A DNA stretch of 64,000 bases from Siderastrea radians (taxonomy: Eukaryota > Cnidaria > Anthozoa > Scleractinia > Rhizangiidae), in contig OZ024897.1 of the NCBI GenBank assembly GCA_964017195.1, forward strand, positions 38,619,336 to 38,683,335. Direction: 5' to 3'. Shown here in pieces: positions 1 through 13,984 of this stretch (positions within the stretch are counted from its first letter, which is position 1; each line of letters starts with the position of its first letter). Made by a program: the position numbers and the translations under genes. The notes under the pieces were generated by a model. The model was given only the letters and a program-made list of their open reading frames with translations. It was not told where the DNA came from and made no database searches.

Positions 1-19
1 AACAACGCTTTTTCTTCAG

Positions 20-361
20 GTGACATTCAGCGGTCTTCTGAACACGCTAGACGGCGTGGCATCTTCTGAAGAACGACTCGTCTTCATGACAACCAATCAT
101 CTTGACAGACTCGACCCAGCTCTCATACGGCCGGGCAGGGTGGACCTCAAACAGGAAATCGGCCTCGCTTCCAAAAGCCAGCTTTTTAGAATGTACAGGC
201 GATTTTATCTTGACCAGACCTCCGCACGGGCAGAAGAGTTTGCGGGCAAAGTGATGGGACTAGGACAGAGAAAGAGCGTAGCTCAAATTCAGGGACATTT
301 TATGCTGTTTAAAAACGACGCGATAGGTGCCATAGAAAACATTGAGCAACTAGGTAATTAG
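20..361 (+). CDS. BCS1L: BCS1-type mitochondrial AAA ATPase, last exon (partial)
   Basis: The 3' terminal coding exon of a BCS1 homologue; the rest lies left of the window. BCS1 is an AAA ATPase of the mitochondrial inner membrane that inserts the Rieske iron-sulfur protein into respiratory complex III. The exon opens after a pyrimidine-rich acceptor (AG at 18-19) and runs 113 codons to TAG. It encodes the C-terminal half of the AAA core: the [16 protein letters not shown] stretch, the sensor-1 region MTTNH, and the arginine-finger block [13 protein letters not shown], followed by the helical lid. These are hallmark BCS1 motifs and no frame break is seen. The reading starts at the splice site, not at a start codon. 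It lies on the same strand as the peroxidases but about 13.5 kb upstream, with no sign of a functional link. Confidence 0.93.
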   Translation: MTFSGLLNTLDGVASSEERLVFMTTNHLDRLDPALIRPGRVDLKQEIGLASKSQLFRMYRRFYLDQTSARAEEFAGKVMGLGQRKSVAQIQGHFMLFKNDAIGAIENIEQLGN

Positions 362-377
362 ATATTTTTAACATTAA

Positions 378-383
378 AATAAA
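378..383 (+). terminator. Poly(A) signal of the BCS1 gene
   Basis: Canonical AATAAA 17 bases after the BCS1 stop codon, overlapped by an ATTAAA at 373-378. A very short 3' UTR is implied. Confidence 0.6.
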
Positions 384-739
384 TTTAAAAAGACCCTGAT
401 TTTGTTGTTTTTTCTTGCCTGGTTTGAAAAATTTAACCTTATGTGGGTTACTTCAAGATAAAATGTACAGAGATTTGGATCGGTAGAGTAAACGGAGTTT
501 AGAAAGGTGTAAGAAAGCTGTGGATTAAACAAGTTGTGAGGAGAAGACGTTTGTACTTGGTAATCTCCGTTCGTTCTGGTTTAGAGTCGTCATATTAATT
601 TTTGGTCTAACTGAGCCTTCGTTTTAAAAAATGATCGTCTGAGAGAACACGAATTTCTAAAACACCAGCCGACGGTGAAGTGTTGTACTTCTAAGGCTCC
701 TAACCCAAAGTTCATGGAAACGGAGAGGAAAGAAAATAC

Positions 740-1650
740 TTTACTGCTATTAATGTCGAAATTAACTCTAAAAATGGTTTTCCTTTTCCGTTGGTAAAGT
801 GCCTTTTCCAGCATTCAAGCGTGATAATGAGACTGATAGGGTCATTACGTGCATTTAACCCATGTAGTGGAAGGATATAATATAAACCACAGGTCAATAT
901 AAACACGATAATTGTAAAGAAGCATGTTGAAAAGAGATACTTTTGATTGTTATGTCGAAGGGCAATTGGCACGCAAGTAGGCTCCTTGAAATGGCTGAAA
1001 AGTCTTTTCAGTTAAATCTTGGAACAAACGTCTAGTTAAAAGTAACTTCCTTCCATGGTGGGTGCACATTACAAATAATTAAAATGGTGAAAATGCATAA
1101 AAGTAGTTACGCCTCTTCCCATCGTTCCCCCCTCTCCCGTTTTCTCTCACCAGCGCTCCCGCTTCCCTCTTTTTTAATTCTCTTTCACTGATGTGTACTA
1201 ATAACAGGAGCCTCTGCGGAGGAGAGAGGTCAAGTTATGTAAAAGTATGGAAAGTGCAAACGCGTACAAGTAATAAATAATTGCTGCAGGGCCAAAAGGC
1301 GATGCGTTTCGGCACGAACTTTGTATCAATGTCGAAATTAATGCTAAAAATAATTTCCCGGCCTTTCCGTTGGTAAAGTGCCTTATCCAGTCACAGCACA
1401 CAAGCAAGTTTTAGTTCACATTATTTCGAGCAACCAAGCGTGATAATGAGACCGATAAGGTCATCATTACATGCATTTAGCCAGATAGTTATGAAAGGCA
1501 ACTGGCACGCAAGTGGGCCCCTTGAAATGGCTGAAAAGTCTTACTCAGTTAAATCTTAGAACACACGTCTAGTTGAAAGTAACTTCCTTCCACGGTGGGG
1601 GCACATTACAACTGATTAAAATAGTGAAATGCATAAAACTAGTCTCTTTT
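740..1650. repeat. Direct duplication of about 340 bases, two diverged copies
   Basis: Copy 1 lies at about 747-1105 and copy 2 at about 1323-1650. Shared blocks in the same order include AATGTCGAAATTAA, TTTCCGTTGGTAAAGTGCCTT, AAGCGTGATAATGAGAC, CTTGAAATGGCTGAAAAGTC and AGTAACTTCCTTCCA. Copy 2 has a small insertion. There is no coding sign. Confidence 0.75.
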
Positions 1651-2099
1651 CTCTCTTCTTTTCTCTCCCGAGGAGAGTTAATAGTTAATGATGTGGAAAC
1701 TTGAGACGTAATTGTCGCGTCCAGTTTACGACGCGCCAGACAAAATAACATTTGAAACCAGGTTTTGAAACCGGCCAGGTATTAAATCGTCTCCGCGCTG
1801 ATTCAAATCCCTTCCAAAGCGACTCATAAAGGCACAGGAATACAAGTAAATAACAATATTTTAATTAAATGATTATGATTATATAGCTAATGTAGCGTTT
1901 GGGTTCCCTGTGGTCGTAATATTAAAACGAGTTCGGTAGAGGTCGATAAGTTAATTTCGTTCTGCTCTATTACTTCACTGAAGCTACAGTGACTTTTATG
2001 CAATCGGAGCCTGAGCCGCACCTGATCACAAATATGAAGCATTAATTTTTGATCTGAAGAACATGCACCAACGTTTAAGTCTAACAAATACCAAATGCA

Positions 2100-5000
2100 T
2101 ATAAAGGCCAACTTGTATTGCCTTCAGGTGTATCGTTATGCAATTTGGTAAGTGTTACAATATCATGAGGGTTGGTTTGTTTGGTCAGTCCTGGATATGC
2201 AAGGTATGCGTCGATGGAAATGATGTGTAATTGTCAACTATTTAGTCCATATCAAGTCCAATATCAGCATTTATATATATACCACTCACAAATCACTGAT
2301 CACGGGAGTAAAACTCATGACTGCACAGTTATTAGTGAGCAGCCACCAATAAAAGGTTACGTGGTCTCATTGCTGTAGTCTCCAGATTCACCGGGAAAGA
2401 TAACAGAAACTGCTCAATGAGTAACAAACGCTTTCAAAGATCGCAGGCACCCATGGGAGAACAAGGAGAGAATTGACCTTTCGGAATCTCCTTACCTTGG
2501 ATCCCCTCTCCCTCCCCTCCCCTTGCTTTTCTTTTGACCTTCTCTGCTCTCTTCCTTTCCTCAATGGCCACAGAGTTCCCTGTGGAGGACGCTTATACGA
2601 GATCACGGTGACAAACTACAGTCAAAGACTCATCTCAACTGTAATTAAAAACTTCAAAATCAACTTAAACCTGGTCTAGATATTTTGTTGCTTTCGGCAC
2701 GCCCGAAAACTGACTGACTCTGTCAGAATCAACTCCATCATTCAAACGAAACCGAGTACTCAAGCATCATCGAATAGCTGCATGCACATGGAACAGGCGC
2801 GTGTGAATGTTAATCTACTTTGCTGACGTTGTTGTAATTCAATAGAGCGGCTTAGGCGCTGTTTTAGGCGTTGTTGTAGAGACTACTTAAGCCAAAGATG
2901 TCACAGTATACTATTTAGTTGGTTTTGAATACTATAAAGAAATAAAAACATCATTGATTTATTCTTTTCTCTGCTATGCGTTTGGGTGCCCTCAATCCCT
3001 AGAAAATAACTGCATCTTTGCCAAACGTGTGAGGGCTGGGATAGTTACCATTCCCACTTAGTCTTTTCGCGTCTTATTTTCCGCGTTAACTTTCTATAAT
3101 TTTTCTATTCCCGTTGTAATTAGCTGGAGTCTGGCATATACTACTGTGTTATAGTCAAATTTATGAGCTTCCAGCTGACGACCGCTCTGACCGATATCTG
3201 TCCCGAGTGTTGCTCCCGTTGTCAGGAGTTTCTTGATCGAGTAAGACTCCTAAATACTCACTGATCATAAGCACCGAGGCATGACCGAACAAATTACGTA
3301 TCTAGGTCTCAGGCGTTCAGCTGTTGATCTTTTTATATTGTTATGATGGCCTGAACTGCAGCAGTGACATATGGCGCATAATGCCATAACGTGGTTACAT
3401 TTTTGTAGATTTTTTAACTCAGTTAGCTAACAAAATAGTCATGTAGGGATCTAACTCATTCTCCTGAAAACAATTAAGTTGAACCCCCTTCTATACATAA
3501 CAGCTCATCATAAAGCCCCCTTAACTTAAGTACTCTGCCATGTCTGCAGGCGCATTTGGAGTAATATAGCTCAATGTGGTAATACTGAGGGCATTTCTTT
3601 CTCTAACTAAAGGGTGCGGGCCGGAATCAGCGTTTCAGGCGCAATAAACTTGTCATTTTTTTTTCATTCGGTTTTGTTAGTTGGCTTATCGCATTATGGC
3701 AAAAGGCAAATAACAATACTCTTCTTTTCCTGCGTAACCTTGTGCAACTTGTTAAGGAGAGATGAATTATATTGGTCTTCACTGTTTGACTCGCTTTGGA
3801 GCGTTAGTTCTGCCCGTTTCGTTTAATTTACAACATGTTTAACTGTTCATTGGCACTGGGGGGTAGAGGGAGTGTTAATCACGAATCACGAGTGAACTTT
3901 ATTCATCTCACGGGATACGTATAGTATTTATGGAAGGCCATTTCACTTTTTTTTATGTAGTTCAGAAACCACGAATCACTGCTTATTTGACATGCAAGAA
4001 GCTAGTTAACAGTTTATATCAGGTGAGAGATCGGAGGTCCTAGAAAAGCAGTACAGGTCGGACAAAGAGAAAAAGCTCGACAAGCAAAGTCAGTCTTCGG
4101 TCGTGCGCGCTTTAGAGGGCGCTGAAACAACGCTAGTCAAATCAAGACATGCTTACGTTCCGGATAGACGTCGTTTGCCTATTGTCGACCATTGTCTATC
4201 GTTAAAACTCTAACCATTTGTTAACTGAATGCTCACCGCTATAGCATTTTGCTCGCTGTCATTGACTTGCTGAGTTCTCTGAAGACACATGAAGAGTTAT
4301 TCCACTTTTGGCATTTATGATTATCTTTACAATATCTACCCATTTTTTCTCACTGGATATTGAAGCTTTTCAAGATGAGCAATATTAGTTCAGTCGCCAC
4401 AAAAAGCCGCGATATAAGCAGATGAAATTTTAACAGAAAACGGAAATTTGTTTATTTAGCCCTTAGTGTACTTCAAAAACCATTTTTTTCCAATATTCCT
4501 CACAAGATTTTAGATATGCTTTATCTTATTTGTATCGCGTTTCACAAAAATTGTTAGTTTGACTTTGACTAAGGAAAAATTAAAGAATATTATCAAAGAA
4601 ATGTGTCAATCTGCTAAAAGTTCTTAATATAATAAACCTAGAAACAAAGTCTTGATAGTTTTGCTTTTAGTTAAACAGAGATTACTTTGCTCAACTGTCT
4701 AAAATTAGCGCCGTCATTCAACTACGGAGGCAAGCAATGAATCAGAGCACTGATGCATGGCTTTCTCTTCACTGAGTGTAAATCCAACTATTTTAGTTAC
4801 ATTAGTGCAAAAATCAAATTTAGGACCAACAGGCTAGTTTGGAGCCAGTTATTATAGAATATCATAATATACCAAAGTTACCAAAGATACCAAAGTTGTC
4901 AAGGTATGGTATTTCCCCGAATACTGGCCAGGCGAGCCTTTGAAATACATTAGAAAATCATGGGTTTGTTTCTTCTGTTTAGTAAATCTGCGCGCCCTCT

Positions 5001-8000
5001 CACCTCCTACCCCCTACCCACACCCCCCACCACAAAAAACCTTGGGACCACGCGATCTCTCGTTGGTGGTCGGTCACTATTAGCGGTTACGCGAGTTTTA
5101 CTCCCACGATCAGTGATTTGTGTATCATACAATTACTGATATTGGACTTGACATTGACTGAACAGTAATTACCGATCATTTTACACCGATACCTACCAGC
5201 AGTAGTTAATAATCGCAAGTCGTTTTCAACAAGGCATACCAGAACTAACCAAACAAACAACCTCTCATCTCATCAGTTGGTCGGAAACTTTGTTATACGA
5301 CAACATTTACCAAAATTGTGTGACCGCAACTGACAGCATTGAAGGCACAACGAATTGGCCTTTGTGTACGTATCTTTTATTTGTTAGGTTAAAACATTGG
5401 TGTGTTTTTTGCAGATCTGTAATCTCGTGTGCAAGTTTATTATTATCGGATGGCCGAAAACAAATACAGTACATCTCTTAAACCTACATCTAAAACGACT
5501 GAACGAAAAATTGCGTGACCTCAAAAAACCAGTAGTAAACTCTACTTCTTTTTAGCGTAACGACCTACGTTTTGCAACATTATTGTAATAAATTAGATGC
5601 TGACTATCAGTTTAGTCATTCTTCTTTTTATTAACTGAATGTAACCATTTAGCAAACTTGGCACTATATGTTTCATTTTATTTTCCATTTGTATCAGTGG
5701 AAAGGGTTCTGGTTCAGTTGTTTGCGGAACTTTTGGAAATATAGTGACTATCCACTCAATGGATATTGTGGCTTTTCGGGGAGAGCGATATTAGTTACTT
5801 GTCTGCAAAATTAGTCGCAAAATTAGCATTCGAAAGTTTGAGCAGAAAAATTTAGTTATTTTAGTTATTTATTTAAGTTTTTTCAGTTGCATGTTGTATG
5901 TTAGCTAGAAAAGTACTTGAGTTAAAATTTATTTCTGCTGGGTTTAGCAAGTAATTTAGCTAAAAATGTTAAAATTCTGAAAATCATGTATTGGACTGGT
6001 AAATTCTTTGCATACTACTGATGCTTTGTAAAGACACTCTGTGACCTCAACACTTTGATACAAACTCTTCTGATAAGTTTCTAAAAATTCAACTAATGCA
6101 TGCTTTCGCTAAAAATTCTCGGAATTGTATGCTATTATTGTAAATGTAACACTCCCAAAGTTTTTGTGCAGTGCAAGGCGTCATGATCAGTCAATCTGTG
6201 ATCACTTGAACAAATGCTTTAAAGGGGCGAGACTTTTCCTTGACGGTACTGCCGTTGTTCACCGAATGCTTCTCCAAAGGTTAGAGCTTAGGGAGGTTTC
6301 AAGCTCTGGCGTAATCCCCGACTCCGTGGCGAATGCTGATACGCACTCACCTACTCGTGCGGGTGTACATGCACGTGACAATGACTCGAACTAATCGGCA
6401 ACAACAACAGTTGTTGTTACATAACAGATCCGCTCTCGTTCAGTCGCAAGTAAGTTGTGTTTCGAAAAGAAGCGAGCAAGAAAATGCAGTCAAAGATCGT
6501 AGGTACCCTTGAAAGGAGTAAGCCAAGCTGACGGGTAAACACGAGGGTTGACGTCTCGGGTTGTTAACACAGTACACCTATAATAAAGTAAGTTTCTTGA
6601 TAGGTGTGGAATGAGCCAAACATTTGCACGCCCTAAAAATCGACTGCCTAAAATAAACGCATGATCACGCCGCCATTCAACAAAAACAGGCAATAAATAA
6701 TAAAATCGCAGTAACTATTTCCTGACGTGTGTACTAGGCGACTATTTTGAGGTTTTATTTCGAATACCAGAGATTATAACCGCGATGGTCAAGGCTAGGT
6801 ATGGTATTTCCGTGAGTACCAGGTACGAATTCAGTAGAAATCTATCCAAACCTCATTGGTTTATTTCTTTTGTATATTTATTTTTCTTTTTTTCCCTTTC
6901 TAGAGGATCTGCAGCACATGCAGCTACATGATTGTACAAGAATGGGACCAAGTGATCTTTCACTAATGGCGCCTTACTAATAACAGTCACGAGTTTTTTC
7001 CCCGTGATCATTGATTTCTTAATAACTGCAAGCCATTTTCATGAAGGCATACCAGAACTAACCAAACAAACAACCTCTGATCTAATCACTTGGTCGGAAA
7101 CTTTGTTCATGATATTGCAACAGTTACAAAAATTGTGTAGCCATATAAGTCTGAGCATTGAACGCATGTTGTCTTCATTTACTAGGTTTAAATGTTAGTG
7201 CTGGTTCTGCATGTAAATAATGAATGTTACGTATTTGTAATTATCGCCTAAGAAAACTACTGTGCGTCTTCTCCAGTTGCAAAAAATGATGGTACAAAAA
7301 TATTACGTAACCTTAATCAACTAGTTTATAAGCAGAACGAAGTGAACAAATTGACCTTTATTCTCCTCGTTTTGCAATTGTAATAAATCAGGAGTCGACT
7401 GACTGTACGTTTAGTCGATTTTTTTGGCACGTAATCTTTTAGCGACTTAGCACTTTGTTTTCCTTGCATTTTAGGTGTAAAAGAAATTGTTTGCTTGTAG
7501 TCCAGCAATCCCAGCTTTTGGAAATATTGATTTTGCCACTTAATGATATCGTAGCTTTTCGCGGTGAGCTAAATAAGTCAATCGCCCGCCGAAAAAGACG
7601 TGAAGTTAGCCTCCGAGATTTCAGCGGAAATCAGGAGCTCATTTATTTTGCCTTTAGCTATTTTATTTGTAACTTCATTTTGCAAGTTATCTTCTAAACC
7701 TCATATGATTATAAAACTCAGATCAGTGAATGACTAAAATATCGGCCACCACTAGAAAAGACAAGAGTTAAAATTCGTTGAATTGTATTTTTTCTGGACT
7801 CGTTTTCTTCTGTTATGTTAAACCAAGGTGACTTGGATATGGCTGAAAATGTTTCTTTAACTCTCCGATCAGTGATGTCAAAATTAGCCCAATTGCTCCA
7901 AATAAACTTTCTCTGAATTGCACTGAAATAGGAAAGTTTGATAAAGACTCCATTTGAAGCAAGTCAACTCTAACGAGCTCTCCGGTAAGTGAGGTGAAAA

Positions 8001-11000
8001 TTTGGTTAGTGCTCCCGCTTGAATCTCTTTGTATTGAACCTAAAATGAAACAGTTGAATCTAACTCGGTCAGTATCGCAAAATAATACCTGGATCTTGAT
8101 ACCGGTGTGGTTTGGAGGGCCCATGTATTTGGAAAGGACACTGTTTGCGATAAGAGTTGCAACCTTGGGGTACGCAGCCGATGGATCGTCTCATTGGAAT
8201 ATCTCTTCGGAAAACATTTAATTTAGCAACTTCAGAAAATCAAAATTAATTGTGATAAAAAAAACTACAGTTTCCTTTGGCGAAATGTCGTCTCAAACAA
8301 GTTGTCTACAGTGCAGAATAAGATCAGGTAGAATTTTTCGGGATGGGACAATTTGGAACATTAGCCTCCAGTTTCCAAGCAAAATTCCGCAACTAGAATT
8401 TTCAGCTATAAAGAATCCGAACAGATCAACCTGCCTTAGCCTAAACAATATAAGAAAACAGAAATTTGCTCAAATTTTAAATCGTTGGGTGCCACTGATG
8501 CTCTCTGAGTTCAGTGTTGACTCACCACATAAATTTCATAGACGCTTTGCTGACTGTGTCAGAAGTAGCCGGCTGTATTGTTCTTGTATTCAGTTTGCAG
8601 TACATGAGTCAAGTCGCTCTATGTAACAATCCGAGATCCACTGGCCTGATGAATAGTAACACTTTCAAAAGGTCGTGATCACAGCAAACTCGCAGAAATT
8701 GTTAGAAAAAGAACAATACTTGAGATAAGGAAACATGTTTCCACCTTAGCTTCGTCATCTTCAGTAAGTTACAATTTGTAGTGCAAATTTGATTACATTT
8801 TAGCGCAACATGCACCAATATTTTTCACACCAATTAAAATTTGAAAGCGGCGATGTTTCAACTGACATGATGCTGATATGTGGCGTTGCGTAACTCCGTG
8901 CACACGTGCTGATGTACCTGCAAACTGGCTATGTGTGTTTCTGATTTTTTCCGTGGTGTGTGTGTTTCTGTCTATTTGCCGGCGTGCTTATGATAATTTA
9001 TCAGCTTAGCGACTTTTTGGAGGTTTTATGACTACTACAACGGCAAAACTGTCATGATGATACTTAAAAGCTGCCTTGAAATCTATTAGGAAACCTAAAC
9101 ATCAATGATTTGTTTCCAAAACCTGTTCAGTGTTTGGAAACCCTCAATCCCACTAATATAACTAAAATATTGAGACCATGCTAACAGTAAGCCTGTACCA
9201 GAAAAAACGAACCCGTCAAAGCTTCACGCGTTTTACTTAAAGTATGGCACAGGCTGCTGAGTCAATAATCAAATCAATGACTTTTTACTGATGACCGTTC
9301 TGACTGACATCGGTTATGTGTTCACTCCTGAGATCAGGGATTTCTGTATTGATGCTCTTCACTGAGGCATGGCCCAAACAGTCAAATAACGTCTCAGCCG
9401 TTCAGCTGGAAACTTTGTTATACTGCTACAGTTACTAAAGCGTAGCAGATTCATATGACGAAAAATGCCATAATTTGGTAAAAATTTAGTTTTCCAAACA
9501 AAGGGTGTTATGGTGACTATACTCACCGTAAAGGCGTGACCGCCTCCTACACAAAACAGTTGATCATACTTATGCACGGGGAACCTTACATAAGATTTGT
9601 TTTGAATTCATGATTTGGAAAAAAGACCCTCTCTTTAAAACCCCCCTTGAGACCTGAAGATAATTAAACCACTCTCGGTACTCAATGAGCTCAATGTGGG
9701 TGAATCATACCTTCAAGGCGCAACGAAATTGTCATTCATATGTTTTCGTTAGGATTGACTTGTAGGATAATGGTAATGCAAGAAGCAAAGAACAATACAC
9801 ATTATAGTTTTCTGCTGAAAATAATATGTTATTATTAAAATCGCATCACAGTTCAACAACTTGTAAGGCAGAAAGAAATAAAATTGATAGTTTTAGATTG
9901 TTAGTTCACTCAGCTTCTTTTAACTTACAATTTTTCCAAATGATCATTGATACCGCTTTCATTTCATATTCTTTCTGTCGCAGCAAATAGCTATTAAGCC
10001 TTGCAGGTTGGAATTATTCATCCTTTGGTATTTATGATTATCAATACAATATCATTTCAATTTTTACTCACTGGATATTGGAGCTCTTCGGGGTAATTAA
10101 TATTAGTTCATTGGCCAAAAAAAGGCGCGAAATTAACACATCAATTTTTTAAACACAACGGAAATTTATTTATTTAGTCTTTATAAACACAACGGAAATT
10201 TATTTATTTAGTCTTTAGTGCATTCCACATTAAGCTGTATAATTTAACATCACTTAAAACGTTTCAAACACGTTTTACAAGTTTATTTGATAATATATTA
10301 GTTTACCCGTACTGTTAAATTGAGAAACAAAGAAAACACGTGACAATGACGCAATTCTTTACAATTTTCCTTTCCAGCTATGGACCTCGTTAAATCATCT
10401 TTCGCGATAAAGAATAATAATCGAAGTCTACAAATAAACAATAGGTCTTGACAGTTTTGGCACTCAACTAAGAAAAACAAATGAATCGCTGCGCGCGCAT
10501 GCATGGTTTCCTTGCGTGTGAGTTAAAATCTTACCATCTGCTGACGTTAGAGCAATAATTAAATTAATGTATGGGCAAAGCGGCTATTTTAAGGTTTTAC
10601 AGGGTTTTAATACTGAATACCCCAGCTCTCAACGTATGATTATTTAGTAAGTACAAGCCAAGAAAGCCGTTGAAACCTATGGAAACTTCATTGGTTTGCT
10701 TGTCTGTTTATTTGCTTGTTCAGTCTCGTGAATTTGGAGTCTCCCCCAAGGAAACATGGCAACTTTAAGACCTTGTTATCTTAAACTGACGGCCGACCAA
10801 TGATATCGCTCACATGTTTTGCTCCCGTGATCTGAGATTTCTTAATAATATAATTAGATAGTATTGGACTTGATATGGACTGAACAGTTTACAATTACAA
10901 TCATTTCCACCGACGCATACCGAAACCTGGCCAAACAAACAATCTCTTATCTGATCATCTGGGCGGAAACAACGCTATATTGTAACAGTTGGAAAAATTG

Positions 11001-11600
11001 CATGACCGATATCTTAGTAAGTTACTTTGAAGGCACGTTAAAACCGTCCTTTTCTAGGTCTTTCGTATAAAATCATGTTACATTAGCAAATGTTTTGCGA
11101 AACAACCATGCTACATATTACAATGAGAAAACTACAATAAATGTTCCACGATTTTCTTAACTGGTCATTGCGTAACCTTAATCAACTTAAGCAGAACGAA
11201 TTAACAAATTGACCTTTAATCAACTCGTTTGAGATTTATCTTTACGTTTGATACTGTTATCAATTAAGGTTCACCTTGGTCAGTTTAGTCGATTTTTGTT
11301 TAATGTTTTATCCATTCCGTTTAGTTCATAATCGTTCATTTTCTGGTCGTATCATTTTGCATCATCTGCGAGCAAGAAGAGTTAGTCAGTATTGTAGTAT
11401 AACAATGCCATCTTTTAGAAAATATTGATTATCTTTAAACAATATCATTCCACTTATTTTATATTGTTACTTTTTCATTCTTCATTGTGGTAGGCGATAT
11501 TTTAAGTTATGTAACATTATACTGTGCTCGATTTTCAAGATCGTCTCCACGAACTTTATACAATTCAATAACTCAAGCCATTGACTGACTGGAATAGTAG
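2100..11600. repeat. Family of diverged 1-2 kb repeat units, roughly tandem
   Basis: At least five same-direction units begin near 2819, 4790, 6720, 8998 and 10545, and an inverted partial copy lies at about 2165-2340. Landmarks recur in order within each unit: an early block ending in a T-rich stretch, a block around GTGATCAGTGATTT, a block with ACCAAACAAACAACCTCT then GGTCGGAAACTTTGTT (best at 5230-5294 and 7040-7110; related at 9366-9430 and 10905-10975), and a later block around CACTGGATATTG then TTTTCGGGG (4350, 5755, 7530, 10070). No reading frame is conserved. It may be serial insertion of one non-autonomous element or a decayed macrosatellite. Confidence 0.65.
10151..10218. repeat. 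Perfect 34-bp tandem duplication
   Basis: Two identical adjacent 34-bp copies (10151-10184 and 10185-10218) that begin AAACACAACGGAAATTTATT. It lies inside one of the larger diverged units, so it is a recent event. Confidence 0.85.
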
Positions 11601-13895
11601 TAATGTTTAGTTTATTCAGTAAATTTTGTTCGGGCTCACCAGTATAAACGATGCGATCAGGTTTTTGGCATAAGATGTTGTATCGAAAAGCTTATAAGTG
11701 GACAACGCTATATCTGTGCTCTCTTATCGTATATGTCGCGTTGAAATTTCTCAGTTTTTTCGATCCCGTTTTTCAAAGGAAAATTTAATTTCCATTCAAC
11801 CAAGTTGCTTGGTACAGGCTAACGATATTGGCAGCCATATTGCAGAGAGAAAAATTCTGTGGCATGGTGATGACGCTTGGTAAAGATACTGTATACCCTT
11901 GCTACCTAGTGAATCCTGATAGTTATTTGTTTATCGATATCTCGAACATACGTTGAACAAAGTTTATGTTGACCTGGTTTGTGAGGTAGTGGGTTCTGCT
12001 GAATTGTCAGCATAAACTTCTTTGATCAGTGACATGAAAACTTGCCTATTATATTATGCTCCCACTGAAATTCCTCTGAATCAAAACTATAACCGAATAA
12101 CCGTTTTAAAGATTCAGTACTGCAACTGATGTTAGTGTCTTGACACCAGTCCGGCTCTGGAGGAGATGGAAGAGAACTTAGATTTGTTTGGGGCTCATTA
12201 TGCAATAGAATAGTGTTAGGCCATTTTTACATAACTTGTTTGTGTTTGTTTATTCCGATTACCACTCCCAAGAGCCTTCATCTTCCAAAAAATCCTGAAA
12301 AACGAAAATTTCGATAGAAAGTACTGTTCAGTAGCGTAGCGTTAGAATCTGGGATTTCATCCTCAGAGTCAAAAGCTCGAATCAAGTTATACACATTTTA
12401 TAGTAATTACAGGAAAGCCTGCCAGTTTATATTTCATGAATGATCTCACTTAAGAGCTTTATCCACAGTCTTAAAAGTTTATTTCGGCAAATCTTGAGGT
12501 GTAAAAGCTAGAGAGGCAGAAAATAAAAAAAAATTATTTGAAGTAAATAAGTTAGGTATTGTTTGTGGTAAGGATAAACCACTTTCTAAAAAAAACTTCC
12601 ACTCTTCTTTAGACATCATTGTTTTTTTTTACTTCGTATATTTGTTGGGTTCTATTTCATTTTTTCGTGAAATCTTAAGAGAAATCACACACTTAATGTG
12701 TGTCACTTTTTTAATTCCTGAAATAGATTTCTCGTTGCACTCAGTCATCTTAGGTGTAATCATTTCCATCAAGTCACTCTCGTGAGAGATTTCTAAATGA
12801 GGGATTTAAATTGCTGTATTTGCCCGTCTCAATTTAAAAGCCTCAGTAACAAAACAAACAAAGAAAAATAATTAAATGGAGTATTGGCCTCCATACATGA
12901 TCTCTGCCTCTGATAATAAGGTATAAATTCCAACATTTAGCGTTTTTGTTTGAGTGCAAAGCGGTAGAACGTAAAGTATAAAAATAGGCTGTTTGGTTTC
13001 GGCTAGACTGCCACCATCATTTTTTTTTTTAAATAATTTTTTTGGGGAGAAATTCTTCTATCTCAGTTTCATTCTTTAGTTCTAATTCCGCAAACGTAAA
13101 CTCATTTCCTGTTTGTAACTAGCTAAGCCGCAATATATACATTATGTTATTTTTCCTTGAAATTCAGTGTTTGTTCTGCTAAAATCTCCCTTCAATATCG
13201 CCTTGTCATTACGCTTGGTATTGTAAGTTTATTTATTGAACCTGATATCCAAATCACGCAAAAAGGTTCGAGTTTAGTTGAAATGTATAATCACGGAATC
13301 GTCAATAGAAAAGTCTATTATTTTAGATATTAAGAACTAAAAATTTTTAGTTTCTGCGAATTAAATATGTTTACCTCTGAACAACCGTCAACTGGAAAAG
13401 TTGTCTCCGGTTTTTTTTTTTTTTTTGGAGGGGGGACCTGGGCCAGGAAGCGTGACGTAATAACGCGTGCCGCCCACTGATGACCCTCTCTGGTTTCCTT
13501 TACTTATTTTCCCGCCGACTTAAGCAATCCTAGCACGCACGTTGTTACGTCACAAACTTTAAATTTCGGTGCGTGATAAACGCCCCTGTATTAGAACTTT
13601 GCGACACGAAACATAAACATTGATATTACTATTTGCAAAAGGAAATTTCGTAACTCTGTTTCAAATTATAAAGTTAAAATAATTTGCTTAAAAATATTAA
13701 TTTCAGAAGTAGTTAAAATTATACAGTAATTTTTTAATGTCTTACCTTCTCGAGGTTTCTATTTCGTCACAACGCAAACAAACAAACAAACAAAGTATTG
13801 GACCTCAATTATTCGTTCTTTCTCTTTACCAAATTGCGATCAATTAAGATCAATATAATTGAGTTCTTTAAATCAAGTCTTGCTTTGTTTCTGTT

Positions 13896-13907
13896 CGTGA
13901 CAAAGCA
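13896..13907 (+). promoter_or_regulatory. Shared upstream element of peroxidase gene 1
   Basis: The 12-mer CGTGACAAAGCA lies 57 bp before the TATA-like box of gene 1. The identical 12-mer lies 45 bp before the same box at gene 2. Conservation between paralogues amid unalignable sequence suggests a regulatory site; the factor is unknown. Confidence 0.45.
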
Positions 13908-13952
13908 CTACGCTTTTACCCCACAGTCAGAGAATTAATGAGTCAAAAACTT

Positions 13953-13964
13953 GCATAAAAGGAA
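13953..13964 (+). promoter_or_regulatory. TATA-like box of peroxidase gene 1
   Basis: GCATAAAAGGAA, identical to the sequence at 26240-26251 upstream of gene 2. A start site about 30 bp downstream (near 13985) would give a short untranslated exon ending at a donor at 14072/14073. Confidence 0.5.
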
Positions 13965-13984
13965 CGTAGGTCTAACTATTCCAA

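Larger units (their letters stand above)
384..13890. other. Intergenic region between BCS1 and peroxidase gene 1
   Basis: About 13.5 kb without a gene I can support. It holds a direct duplication (740-1650), a set of diverged 1-2 kb repeat units (2.1-11.6 kb) and short AT-rich simple repeats. Open frames here, such as 8252-8626 (+) and 7813-8124 (-), show no recognisable domain and overlap repeat-like sequence. Confidence 0.6.

Noticed and set aside
7813..8626. Two frames (103 aa minus, 124 aa plus) that could be a small gene
   Set aside because: No known domain, no splice partners, and partial resemblance to sequence near 11.9-12.2 kb suggests repeat-derived DNA.
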